From Sphingomonas sp. (lineage in GTDB: Bacteria > Pseudomonadota > Alphaproteobacteria > Sphingomonadales > Sphingomonadaceae): DNA of 64,000 nucleotides. The number at the start of each line of letters is the position of its first letter. The first letter of the stretch is position 1. This document shows positions 9,209 to 18,501 of this stretch, one piece after another. Where the stretch lies: positions 124,001 through 188,000 of the forward strand of contig NZ_JANINP010000001.1 of assembly GCF_024508665.1 (NCBI RefSeq), written 5' to 3'. The notes beneath the pieces were generated by a model. The model was not told where the DNA came from, searched no databases, and saw only the letters and a list, made by a program, of their open reading frames with translations. The position numbers and the translations under genes are program-made.

Positions 9209-10954
9209 GTGTCGCTTCGTTTTAAGCGCGCATTGTTTTGCGCAGCGGTGTTTGTCGTGCCCGGCGCATTCGGCATCGATACGGCGATGGCGCAGTCCGC
9301 GCCTGGCGCCTTGCCCAGCCGCGAGCAGATCGAACTTCCCAAGGTCGATTCCGTCAAGCCGAAGTCCGGCATCACCGTCACCGACGAGACCAAGCGGGTC
9401 GCGAACTGCCCGTTTGCCGACTCGCCGATCGAGGTAGCGGTCGACCGGCTGCATTTCACCGCGCCCGACGGATCGGCGTTGCCGGCCGGACTGCTCGACA
9501 CGCTGGCGGACATCAAGCCGCAAACCGGCAAGCAGAAACTGGCGCAGTTGTGCGATCTGCGCGATGCCGCAGCGAGCGCGCTCAGTAATGCGGGTTACAT
9601 CGCCGGCGTCACCATCCCGCCGCAGGAGATCAATGCCGGCGACGCGACGCTGATCGTCATCCCCGCGCGCCTGGTCGACGTTCATGTCTCCGGCTCGGCG
9701 GGTCGTTTTGGACGTACATTGGCCGCGCGAGTCGACCGGCTTAAGGCGCTACCCGCGCTCAATACGCATGAGATCGAGAGCATCCTGCTGGGCATGAACG
9801 ACGTCCCCGGTTTGCAGGTCAAGATGGCGTTGCGCGCCGCCGGCACCGGCCCGGGTCAGGTCGTCGGCGAAGTGGCGGTCGAGTACACGCCGTTCACCAT
9901 CCTGGCCAACGTCACCAACACCGGATCGCGCTCGATCGGGCGCGAGAGCGGGACGTTGCGGGCCGAATATTACGGCCTGACCGGTCTGTCCGACCGCACG
10001 TTCGTCGGTGCATCGTCGACGGCGGATTTCCACGAGCAGCAAGTGCTCCAGGTAGGCCACTATTTCGCGACCGACACCGGGCTCAGCATCGGTGGCCGGT
10101 TCAGCTACGCCTGGTCGAAGCCCGATATCGGCGCGCTCGACCTGCGCTCGCGCTCACTGATCGGTGGATTTGACGTGTCGGCGCCGCTGCTTCGTTCGGT
10201 GCGTGCCAATGCCGATATCGGCGGCGGCGTCGAGATTATCGAGCAGCGCATCCAATTGTTCGTCGGCAAGAGCGGCATTCCCGTCACGCTCGACAAATTG
10301 CGCGTCGGCTATCTCCGCCTTTCGGCCAGCAAGCGCGCGCCGCGCTTCAACAAGCCCGACGCGTGGGGAATCAGCGGCTCGCTCGAACTGCGCCAGGGTT
10401 TCGATATCCTGGGCGCGACCAAGACTGGCGTGATCACACCTGCCGGTTACGGGCCGAGCCGGTTCGAGGGCAGCGCCAGCGCGACCGTGCTGCGCGGTGG
10501 GCTCAACGGTTTCGTCAGCATCGGCCGCGACTTCAGCCTGTCGGCGACCGCGCAAGGGCAATGGGCGAGCGGTCCGTTGCTCAGCTTCGAGGAATTCTCG
10601 GTCGGCAATCTGACGATCGGCCGCGGCTACGATCCGGGCGTGACTTCAGGTGACAAGGCGATCGGCATCCGGCTCGAGCCGCGCTGGCAATTGCCTGTCA
10701 AGTCGCGCGCTGCTTTCGTCGCGTTCGGCTTTTACGACACCGTGCACATCTGGAACGACGACACCTTTACCACCGAAGGCAGCCGTGCGCTGACCTCGTT
10801 CGGCGGCGGCATGCGGGCGATTCTGCCCGGCCTGATGTCGCTCGAAGCGATGTACGCGCATCCGCAGGATCCCGAGCTGAACCTGCCCGGCGCACCGCGC
10901 GCGTCCGATCGCGTGCTGTTGTCGCTCACCATCCAATTCGCTCCGCGCCGTTGA
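9209..10954 (+). CDS. TpsB outer-membrane transporter (ShlB/FhaC/HecB family)
   Basis: This 581-residue protein has a signal peptide ending near AMAQS, a POTRA-type region (about residues 75-150, including CDLRDAAASALSNAGYI), a second periplasmic module, and a C-terminal 16-strand barrel region. The barrel carries LTIGRGYDPG, matching the conserved VRGY/F loop motif of FhaC, and ends in an aromatic-basic strand (SLTIQFAPRR). It would export the large exoprotein encoded immediately downstream, completing a two-partner (type Vb) secretion pair. The GTG start at 9209 gives the signal peptide. Its stop is 17 nt before the exoprotein ATG, so they are one operon. Confidence 0.92.
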   Translation: MSLRFKRALFCAAVFVVPGAFGIDTAMAQSAPGALPSREQIELPKVDSVKPKSGITVTDETKRVANCPFADSPIEVAVDRLHFTAPDGSALPAGLLDTLADIKPQTGKQKLAQLCDLRDAAASALSNAGYIAGVTIPPQEINAGDATLIVIPARLVDVHVSGSAGRFGRTLAARVDRLKALPALNTHEIESILLGMNDVPGLQVKMALRAAGTGPGQVVGEVAVEYTPFTILANVTNTGSRSIGRESGTLRAEYYGLTGLSDRTFVGASSTADFHEQQVLQVGHYFATDTGLSIGGRFSYAWSKPDIGALDLRSRSLIGGFDVSAPLLRSVRANADIGGGVEIIEQRIQLFVGKSGIPVTLDKLRVGYLRLSASKRAPRFNKPDAWGISGSLELRQGFDILGATKTGVITPAGYGPSRFEGSASATVLRGGLNGFVSIGRDFSLSATAQGQWASGPLLSFEEFSVGNLTIGRGYDPGVTSGDKAIGIRLEPRWQLPVKSRAAFVAFGFYDTVHIWNDDTFTTEGSRALTSFGGGMRAILPGLMSLEAMYAHPQDPELNLPGAPRASDRVLLSLTIQFAPRR

Positions 10955-10971
10955 GTTTCAGGGGACCAGTC

Positions 10972-13900
10972 ATGATCAAGTCGACCCGCCTGCGTAGCAC
11001 GCTTTCCGCCTCGACCATCCTTGCCGCCGGGCTGCTGGTCGTGGTGGCCCCGGCGCAGGCGCAGAATTTGCCGGATACAGGGAATGTGTCCGTTTCAACG
11101 AGTGGCCTTAGTGGTGGGGCGCCGGGATCGACCAACCCGGGCTTCTCGACCTCGGGAGCGGCGGGTGCACAGACGCTGCGGGTGGATTTGAAGGACAACC
11201 GCACGATCCTGAATTGGGGCGGGGCTGGCTTCAACGTTGCGGCAGGCAATACGATCGATTTCAAGGACGCACGGGCGACAGCAGGCGTCACAGGGCGAAC
11301 TGATAACATCGCGGTGCTCAATCGCGATTTGAGCGGTAGCACGTCGAACATTCTCGGTACGATCAAGTCCGATCCAAATGTCGCCGTCTACCTGCTCAAC
11401 CAATCGGGGATCCTGTTCGGCAGCAACGCCGTCGTAAATACCGGCGCATTCTTCGCGGGCACCAGCAATCTGTCGGACGACAACGACTTCCTGAACGCCG
11501 CGACGACGCTTCGCTTCAGCGGATCGACCGGCGGCACCGTCACCGCCAATGCTGGGTCGCAATTCACCACGGCGTCGAGCGCCAGCAGCAATGGCGGCCG
11601 CATGGGCGACCTCGTGATGATGGGATCGTCGGTGATATTCCGTGGTACGGCAGGGTCAGCAACGTCGGGTGGCGTCAGTGGCGACGCAGCACTGGTCGCG
11701 GCGGACGACGCGGCAATCACGAACGCGCCTGGTAGCCCTCTCATTATCCAGATCTATAAGGGAACGGCCCTCTTCAATGCGATAGAGGTGGGCACTGCCT
11801 CGACCATCAGGGCAGGCAACGTCACCGTTGCGTACAGCAAGACGGGTGGCAGCGGCGGCACCGGGCCCAACATCAATGTCCTTGGGAACCTAGTCGCTAC
11901 CAGCGCCAAAGCGACGGATAGCGGTGTCGTTCTGTCAGCGGGTGTTTCCGTCGGCAATGTCACGATCGCGTCGGGCGCGACTGACGGTACAGGGGCGATC
12001 GCAGACAGCGGCAAGATCAATAGCGCGAGCAAGATCGAGGCGCAGTCTAAGGGCGAGTTGCGATTTTCCAACATACTCACCGCCGCAGGCGCAGTAAAAT
12101 TGCGAGCTGGCGACGCGATCATCACCGGCAATGTTACTGCTGGAGATGACGATCTCGACATTCAGACCACCGGCGCGCTCACTATAAACCTTAGTACCCC
12201 GGGGACGACGTTCAAAGCTCGCAATCTCGTGTCGGGCGGAGCGATGAGCCTGACGGCCGACACCATCAATGTCGGACAGAGCTTTGGCTATACCGTCGGT
12301 CCCGGCGGCGTTGCGGCGAGCGGCGATTTGACGATCAATGTGGGCAATTCCCTGTTGGTTCTCGGCAAGACCAGCGGCCGTTCGATCAATATCACTCAGA
12401 CGAGTTCGGCCCCGAATGCGTACGTCCAGCTTTATGGCGATGCCGCCAGCGGCAGCGGGGATATCGTTATAAATACGATGAGCGGCCTTTCGCTGGCGAA
12501 TGTCACCTCCGCCGGTAAGTTGAAAGCCCACAGCGATAGCTATTTGGTCACACAGGCAGGGTTGAACGCCGCAACCGGTATTGACCTGAGCTCGACATCG
12601 AATGCAGTCAGGGCCGATACCGTCTATACCGCCCATGGCGACATTATCGTTTCTGGTGCTGGCGTCACGATAAGCAACGCATTCGCCCTCGACGGTAATA
12701 TCCGGCTGTCTAGTGTGGCTGGGGGCGTAACGCTTGGCGGCCTATTTTCTAATAGCTATTATTATGGCGGTAATAGCAGTGCGTCGGGAGATATAATAAT
12801 TACGGCTTTTGGCAATGCGTCAATGCTTGGTAATGTTACGGCTGGTGGGAATATCGCTATTTCCAGCAGCGATGGCGGTGTAGCGCTCGGGAACCTCAAC
12901 TCCAATTCTTCCGCGATTAAGGCTCAAGGCTCAATTACGGCGGCGGGGCGTGCTTACGTGGATTTTGAAAGCGGACTGACGCTAACGGGAAACAGTGATG
13001 GTATCGGAGAGGAGCCGATAACCGTCGAGTCTCACGGTACAATTGCTCTGGGTCTAGGTGGGCACATTCTCGGTGGTCCCAGCCGGGAATCTGACCTCAG
13101 GATTAGAACATACGGCACGCCGTACATTTATCTGGACAACATAGAAGCGAGAGGACTGCTCGGAGCATTCGGCGACGAGCCGAACTTTACCAATATGCTC
13201 ACGGCAACCGGGTCGGTGTCCTTTGGAGGAATAAATGTTTTCACCAATTCTCTTAGGGTCAAGGCCGAATCGTTTGGCGTAGGCGGCAACGTAACGGTGA
13301 CAAATGGCGATATCGACTTCACGGGAACTACGGGTGGTTTCATCAGAGCGTTAGTAACTGCCTCGGGCAACATCACGATGCGTTCGGGTGCCGATCTAAG
13401 TTTGGACACCGGTACGAAACTCTCGGCCACAGATATCGTCCTTTCGGCGGCCGCAGCTTTCAGCAACAATGTCGGATCCGCTGCCGTCAGTGCGTCCGAC
13501 CGCTGGGTTATCTACTCGGCTAATCCGAATGCCGATACCTTCGGCGGATTGGACAGTCACGCTACTGCCCTTTGGAATTCGACAATTGCCACGCGTGATC
13601 CATCGACGATCATCGGCAATCGTTATGTTTTCTCGTACGCTCCTATTCTTACCGTTTCGGCATCGAATGATATCTCGAAAGTCTACGGAACGCAGTTGGA
13701 TGGATCTTCGGTAGCCTGGGTGGTCTCCGGCTATCAGCCGGGAGTGGTAGGCGCTTTTCTCGGGGACACTCCCGCCACCACCTTCTCAGGCTCGCCATTG
13801 ATTGTTTCGGCTGGTTTCGATGCGCGGGCCAGCGTGGCTGGGGGGCCCTATCCCATTGGCCTGGGAAAGGGAACATTACATAGCGACTTAGGCTATGTCT

Positions 13901-16900
13901 TTGCCTTCGATCCGGGACAGTGGGTTACGATTACGCCCAAGAACCTGATTGGCGGCATCATGGTCGATAACAAGGTCTATGATGGTACGACTGCGGGGAC
14001 GGGCTCGGTTACGCTGAACGGCGTCGTGTCTGGCGATACGGTGAGTACCTCTGGCACCATCTTTACGTTTGCCGACAAAAACGCCGGCATCGGCAAGACG
14101 GTCGCGGTCACTGGCACCATGCTGACCGGTGCCGACGCAAGTAACTATACGATCACACTCCCAGCTGGCGTTGTAGCGGATATTCTAAAAAAGGACATCA
14201 CAGGTACCATCACGGCTAATAACAAGACGTATGACGGGACGCGCGTCGGTACTGGAACGGTAACACTGAATGGGATTATCGCTGGCGACTCCGTCGGTAC
14301 TAGCGGCACGACCTTTACCTTTTCGGACAAGAACGCCGGCGGCAGCAAGGTGGTCACCGTCTCGGGCACGGTGCTCACCGGTTTCGACGCGCGCAACTAT
14401 GTGTTGACTGTTCCAGCAAGCGCGCTGGCCGACATCCTGAGGAAGGCGATCACCGCAAGCGTTGTCGCCAACAACAAGACCTATGACGGCACGACCACTG
14501 GCACCGGCACCGTGACGCTCAACGGCGTCGTCGCCAGCGACGCGGTCGGAACCAGCGGGACGACTTTCACCTTCAGCGACAAGAATGCTGGCACCGGCAA
14601 GACTGTAGCGATCGCCGGGACGACGCTGACCGGGGCCGACGCCGGCAATTACACCTTCACAATTCCGGCGAGCGCCGTCGCAGATATTCTGAAAAAGACG
14701 CTGACCGCCAACGTCACGGCTAACAACAAAACCTATGACGGTACGACGGCTGGGACCGGCACGGTGGCGCTGAACGGCGTAATCGCGGGCGATGTGGTCG
14801 GTACCGGCGGCACGACCTTCACCTTTAGTGACAAGAATGCCGGCGTCCGCAAGAGCGTCACCGCGGCGGGCACGACGCTCACGGGAGCAGACGCCGGCAA
14901 TTATACGCTGACAATTGCCGGGCCTCTTTTCGCCGACATCCTCAAGAAGGCGATCACGGGCGGCGTCGCCGTTGACAACAAGACCTATGACGGCACTGCT
15001 ACGGGGACCGGCACGGTGACGCTCAACGGCGTCGTCGCCGGTGATGCGGTCGGCACCAGCGGCACGACGTTCACATTCAGCGACAAGAATGCCGGCATCG
15101 GCAAAACGGTAGCGGTCGGCGGTACCACGTTGACCGGCGGCGATGCCAGCAATTACACGCTCACCATCCCGGCGAGCGCGCTCGCGGACATTCTCAAGAA
15201 GGCGCTGACCGCCAACGTCACGGCCAATACCAAAACTTACGACGGCACCACCTTGGGCACCGGCACGGTAACGCTGAATGGCGTGATCTCCGGCGATGCG
15301 GTCGGCACCAGCGGGACGAACTTCACGTTCAGCGACAAGAATGCCGGCACCGGCAAGACGGTCGCTGTCGCCGGTACCACGCTGACCGGCGCCGACGCCG
15401 GCAACTACACGCTTACGGTTCCGGCCAGCGCATTCGCAGATATCCTGAAGAAAGCGCTTACCGCCAACGTCATTGCCAACAACAAGACCTATGACGGCAC
15501 GGCCGCCGGTACGGGCACGGTCACGCTGAACGGTGTCGTCGCTGGCGATGCGGTGGGCACCAGTGGTACGAGCTTCACCTTTGCCGATAGGAATGCCGGG
15601 GCGACTAAGACCGTCACGGTGGCCGGAACCACGCTGACCGGGACAGATGCGGGCAATTATACGCTAACTGTCCCGGCTAGCGTCTTTGCCGACATCCTCA
15701 AAAAAGCAATCACTGCCAGCGTCACCGCCAACGGCAAGACCTATGACGGCGCGACTACCGGCACCGGCACGGTGGCACTCAACGGTGTCTTGTCCGGGGA
15801 TACCGTCGGCACTGCTGGGACGACCTTCACCTTCGCCGACAAGAATGCCGGTACGGGCAAGACCGTGACGGTGGCGGGAACGACGCTCACCGGCGCGGAT
15901 GCCGGAAATTATACGGTGACGGTGCCCGCTGCGGCGCTGGCCGACATCCTGAGGAAGGCAATCACCGCGAGCGTCGTCGCCAACAACAAGACCTATGACG
16001 GCACGGCCACCGGTACCGGCGCCGTAACGCTCAACGGCGTCGTCGCAGGCGATGCTGTTAGTACCAATGGCACGACCTTTACCTTCAGCGACAAGAATGC
16101 CGGCACCGGCAAGACGGTCACGGTGGCAGGTACGATGCTGACCGGCACGGATGCGGGCAACTACACCGTGACCGTGCCCGCCAGCGCGCTGGCCGACATC
16201 CTCAGGAAGTCGCTGACCGCCAGCGTCGTTGCAGGCAACAAGACCTATGATGGTACGACTTCGGGCACCGGCACTATTACGCTGAACGGCGTCGTCTCTG
16301 GCGATACGGTTGGCACCAGCGGCACCACCTTCACCTTCGCGGACAAGAATGCGGGCGCGGGGAAGACGGTCAATGTCGCAGGTACGACCCTGACAGGGGC
16401 AGATGCTGGAAACTACACGGTGACCGTCCCAGCCAGCGCATTGGCTGACATCCTGAAGAAGGCGATCACCGCCAGCGTCGCGGTCACTAGCAAGACCTAC
16501 GACGGCACGACCGCCGGCTCCGGTACGGTGACGCTCAACGGCGTCGTATCGGGCGACAATGTCACTACCAGCGGCACCACCTTCACCTATGCCGACAAGA
16601 ACGCCGGTACGGGCAAGGCGGTCACTGTCGCGGGCACGACAATCGGCGGCGCAGACGCGGGCAATTACACCATCACGATCCCGGCCAGTGCGCTCGGCGA
16701 CATCCTGAAGCGGGCGCTGTCGGTGAAGGCGGACGACGCGTCCAAGGTGCAGAACGATCCCGACCCTGCGCTGACCTACACGCTTACCTCGGGCTCGCTG
16801 GTCAGCGGCGATGCCTTCAGCGGCAACTTAGCGCGCGATACGGGCGAGAACCCGGGCACCTACGCGATAAAGATCGGGACGCTCAACGCCGGCGACAATT

Positions 16901-17097
16901 ACACGATCACGTTCACGCCGGGGACCTTCACGATCAACCTGCCCCTGGGCAGCGAAGGATTGCAGCCGGCCCTGAAGGCGCAGCCGCTGCCGTCGCAGAT
17001 CGGCACGGGCACCTCATCGGGCAGCTCGGTCAATCTCGATATCAGCGCGGTGTGCGGCGACGATAAGAACTGCACTACCGGCGGGCCGACCAAATAA
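10972..17097 (+). CDS. TpsA exoprotein, filamentous haemagglutinin-type adhesin with YDG repeats
   Basis: This 2,041-residue protein has a signal peptide (cleavage near AQAQN) and a TPS secretion domain with the LLNQSGILFGSNAVV motif near residue 150, equivalent to NPNGILF. A long beta-helix-like region rich in GNVT and GDI follows to about residue 890. Then come an MBG-like domain (TVSASNDISKVYG), eleven 84-residue YDG-type repeats (13945-16716), another MBG-like domain (KADDASKVQNDPDPALTYTL) and a C-terminus with two cysteines (VCGDDKNC). It is exported by the upstream TpsB and likely mediates adhesion or biofilm. ATG 10972 follows AGGGG; an in-frame TTG at 10951 overlaps the tpsB stop and is less likely. 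Base composition drops between about 12.65 and 13.95 kb. Confidence 0.92.
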   Translation: MIKSTRLRSTLSASTILAAGLLVVVAPAQAQNLPDTGNVSVSTSGLSGGAPGSTNPGFSTSGAAGAQTLRVDLKDNRTILNWGGAGFNVAAGNTIDFKDARATAGVTGRTDNIAVLNRDLSGSTSNILGTIKSDPNVAVYLLNQSGILFGSNAVVNTGAFFAGTSNLSDDNDFLNAATTLRFSGSTGGTVTANAGSQFTTASSASSNGGRMGDLVMMGSSVIFRGTAGSATSGGVSGDAALVAADDAAITNAPGSPLIIQIYKGTALFNAIEVGTASTIRAGNVTVAYSKTGGSGGTGPNINVLGNLVATSAKATDSGVVLSAGVSVGNVTIASGATDGTGAIADSGKINSASKIEAQSKGELRFSNILTAAGAVKLRAGDAIITGNVTAGDDDLDIQTTGALTINLSTPGTTFKARNLVSGGAMSLTADTINVGQSFGYTVGPGGVAASGDLTINVGNSLLVLGKTSGRSINITQTSSAPNAYVQLYGDAASGSGDIVINTMSGLSLANVTSAGKLKAHSDSYLVTQAGLNAATGIDLSSTSNAVRADTVYTAHGDIIVSGAGVTISNAFALDGNIRLSSVAGGVTLGGLFSNSYYYGGNSSASGDIIITAFGNASMLGNVTAGGNIAISSSDGGVALGNLNSNSSAIKAQGSITAAGRAYVDFESGLTLTGNSDGIGEEPITVESHGTIALGLGGHILGGPSRESDLRIRTYGTPYIYLDNIEARGLLGAFGDEPNFTNMLTATGSVSFGGINVFTNSLRVKAESFGVGGNVTVTNGDIDFTGTTGGFIRALVTASGNITMRSGADLSLDTGTKLSATDIVLSAAAAFSNNVGSAAVSASDRWVIYSANPNADTFGGLDSHATALWNSTIATRDPSTIIGNRYVFSYAPILTVSASNDISKVYGTQLDGSSVAWVVSGYQPGVVGAFLGDTPATTFSGSPLIVSAGFDARASVAGGPYPIGLGKGTLHSDLGYVFAFDPGQWVTITPKNLIGGIMVDNKVYDGTTAGTGSVTLNGVVSGDTVSTSGTIFTFADKNAGIGKTVAVTGTMLTGADASNYTITLPAGVVADILKKDITGTITANNKTYDGTRVGTGTVTLNGIIAGDSVGTSGTTFTFSDKNAGGSKVVTVSGTVLTGFDARNYVLTVPASALADILRKAITASVVANNKTYDGTTTGTGTVTLNGVVASDAVGTSGTTFTFSDKNAGTGKTVAIAGTTLTGADAGNYTFTIPASAVADILKKTLTANVTANNKTYDGTTAGTGTVALNGVIAGDVVGTGGTTFTFSDKNAGVRKSVTAAGTTLTGADAGNYTLTIAGPLFADILKKAITGGVAVDNKTYDGTATGTGTVTLNGVVAGDAVGTSGTTFTFSDKNAGIGKTVAVGGTTLTGGDASNYTLTIPASALADILKKALTANVTANTKTYDGTTLGTGTVTLNGVISGDAVGTSGTNFTFSDKNAGTGKTVAVAGTTLTGADAGNYTLTVPASAFADILKKALTANVIANNKTYDGTAAGTGTVTLNGVVAGDAVGTSGTSFTFADRNAGATKTVTVAGTTLTGTDAGNYTLTVPASVFADILKKAITASVTANGKTYDGATTGTGTVALNGVLSGDTVGTAGTTFTFADKNAGTGKTVTVAGTTLTGADAGNYTVTVPAAALADILRKAITASVVANNKTYDGTATGTGAVTLNGVVAGDAVSTNGTTFTFSDKNAGTGKTVTVAGTMLTGTDAGNYTVTVPASALADILRKSLTASVVAGNKTYDGTTSGTGTITLNGVVSGDTVGTSGTTFTFADKNAGAGKTVNVAGTTLTGADAGNYTVTVPASALADILKKAITASVAVTSKTYDGTTAGSGTVTLNGVVSGDNVTTSGTTFTYADKNAGTGKAVTVAGTTIGGADAGNYTITIPASALGDILKRALSVKADDASKVQNDPDPALTYTLTSGSLVSGDAFSGNLARDTGENPGTYAIKIGTLNAGDNYTITFTPGTFTINLPLGSEGLQPALKAQPLPSQIGTGTSSGSSVNLDISAVCGDDKNCTTGGPTK
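13945..16716 (+). repeat. Eleven tandem 252-bp repeats inside the exoprotein gene
   Basis: The NNKTYDGT motif recurs every 252 nt (starts near 13966, 14218, 14470, 14722, 14974, 15226, 15478, 15730, 15982, 16234 and 16486). Each unit encodes 84 residues ending ADILKKA. All eleven units have the same length with no insertions or deletions, and differ by substitutions only. The first two units diverge most, and the array ends exactly at 16716, where the final MBG-like domain starts. Confidence 0.93.
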
Positions 17098-17101
17098 CCG
17101 G

Positions 17102-17136
17102 CGGGCGTGCCGCTCCCAACAAGGGCGGCACGCCCG
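17102..17136. terminator. Bidirectional hairpin between tpsA and the cysteine synthase-like gene
   Basis: A perfect 12-bp stem (CGGGCGTGCCGC and its complement) has an 11-nt loop and occupies the 42-bp gap between two convergent genes. It lacks a strong U tract on either side but is placed exactly where a shared terminator is expected. Confidence 0.7.
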
Positions 17137-17139
17137 ACG

Positions 17140-18210
17140 TTACCAGCCCAATCGCTCGGCGAGGTCGCGCGCTTCGGGCTGCCAATGGATTCCGCACCGG
17201 TCGAGCCAGGCATCGTCGAAATAGGTCGATGCGTAGCGATTGCCGTCGTCGCACAGGATGGTGACGATCGACCCCTCGACGCCAGCCGTCGCCATCTCTT
17301 CGGCCAGTGCCGCACACGCCCATAAATTGGTCCCGGTCGACCCGCCACACCGGCGGCCGAGCCGCTCGCTCAGCAACCGCGCGGCGGCGATGCTGCGCGC
17401 GTCCGACACGATTTCCATGCGGTCGATCACTTCGGGCACGAAGGACGGCTCGACATGCGCGCGGCCGATCCCCTCGATCTTGCTGGCACAGCGATCGAGC
17501 TTCTGCACCTCGCGGTCGGTCCAATGGCGATGGAATACCGATCCTTCCGGGTCGGCGACGCAAATCCGCGTCGCGAGCCGGCGGTATCGGCCATAGCGCC
17601 CGATCGTCGCCGAAGTGCCACCGGTCCCTGCGCCGCACACGATCCAGTGCGGGATCGGATGCTGTTCGAGCGCCATCTGGGCGAAGATCGCTTCGGCGAT
17701 GTTATTGTTGCCGCGCCAGTCGGTCGCGCGCTCGGCGAAGGTGAACTGGTCCATGAAGGCACCGCCGAGTTCGTCCGCGAGCCGCGCCGCCTCGCCGGCG
17801 GCCTCCACCGCCTGCTCGACGAAATGCGGTCGGCCGCCATAGAATTCGATCTCGGCGATCTTCTCGGCAGAGGTGCCGCGTGGCACCACCGCGATGAAGT
17901 CGAGTCCGAGCATGCGGGCGAAATAGGCCTCCGACACCGCGGTCGATCCGCTCGACGCCTCGACGATCGTCGTGCCCGGCCCGATCCGGCCGTTGCAGAG
18001 CGCATAGAGGAACAGCGAGCGCGCCAGACGATGCTTTAGGCTGCCGGTCGGGTGGCTCGATTCATCCTTCAGGTAAAGCTGGACGCCCGGAAACCGCGGC
18101 AGCGGGATCGGGATGAGATGCGTGTCGGCCGAGCGGTTGTAATCGGCTTCGATAAGCCGAACCGCTTCGTCGGCCCAGGCGCGGTCTTGGGGAGGATGAT
18201 TGGACGTCAT
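17140..18210 (-). CDS. PLP-dependent cysteine synthase family protein
   Basis: This 356-residue fold-type II PLP enzyme has the Schiff-base lysine in [14 protein letters not shown] (about residue 60), a substrate loop [15 protein letters not shown], the phosphate-binding glycine loop [15 protein letters not shown], and a C-terminal [10 protein letters not shown]. It resembles the CysK2-like branch of O-acetylserine sulfhydrylases, which use O-acetyl- or O-phosphoserine with sulfide or thiosulfate. The exact donor is unknown. The ATG at 18208-18210 was chosen by homology to the family N-terminus; the ribosome-binding site is weak and a longer form is possible. It stands alone, convergent with the exoprotein gene and downstream of a small hypothetical gene. 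Confidence 0.82.
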   Translation of the reverse strand: MTSNHPPQDRAWADEAVRLIEADYNRSADTHLIPIPLPRFPGVQLYLKDESSHPTGSLKHRLARSLFLYALCNGRIGPGTTIVEASSGSTAVSEAYFARMLGLDFIAVVPRGTSAEKIAEIEFYGGRPHFVEQAVEAAGEAARLADELGGAFMDQFTFAERATDWRGNNNIAEAIFAQMALEQHPIPHWIVCGAGTGGTSATIGRYGRYRRLATRICVADPEGSVFHRHWTDREVQKLDRCASKIEGIGRAHVEPSFVPEVIDRMEIVSDARSIAAARLLSERLGRRCGGSTGTNLWACAALAEEMATAGVEGSIVTILCDDGNRYASTYFDDAWLDRCGIHWQPEARDLAERLGW

Positions 18211-18260
18211 GCGCGCGCGATCGACGCATGCGCCGCTCGCGTCAACCGTCTGCGCAACGA

Positions 18261-18479
18261 TCACGCTCGTCGCAGCACTTCTCCAGTGGCGACGACCTCC
18301 CACACGCCATCGCCCAGCGAGCGCACCGGCTCACCGCTGGCCAGCGCCGATCGCCGCGCGCCGGGATAGCTGCGCTCGCCGCTCTCGGTCCGGCGCCGTT
18401 CGACATGCTGATATTCGATTACGACCAACGGCGTTCCGTCGTCGCCGATGCAGCGCCTGCGGGAAATTTCTCGCTCCAC
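18261..18479 (-). CDS. Small conserved-looking hypothetical protein
   Basis: A 72-residue frame starts at GTG 18479 with an AGGA about 10 nt upstream, 22 nt after the M1 peptidase stop. The product is basic and contains [19 protein letters not shown], then [21 protein letters not shown] and [12 protein letters not shown], a well-ordered alternating pattern that suggests a real small beta-rich protein and not a shadow. I do not know its function. It probably shares the peptidase transcript. Confidence 0.6.
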   Translation of the reverse strand: MEREISRRRCIGDDGTPLVVIEYQHVERRRTESGERSYPGARRSALASGEPVRSLGDGVWEVVATGEVLRRA

Positions 18480-18501
18480 CTGTCGTGTCCTGCGCGCGAC
18501 G

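Noticed and set aside
13945..16716. CRISPR-like array
   Set aside because: The repeats are 252 bp, directly adjacent, and encode protein; there are no short repeats with spacers.
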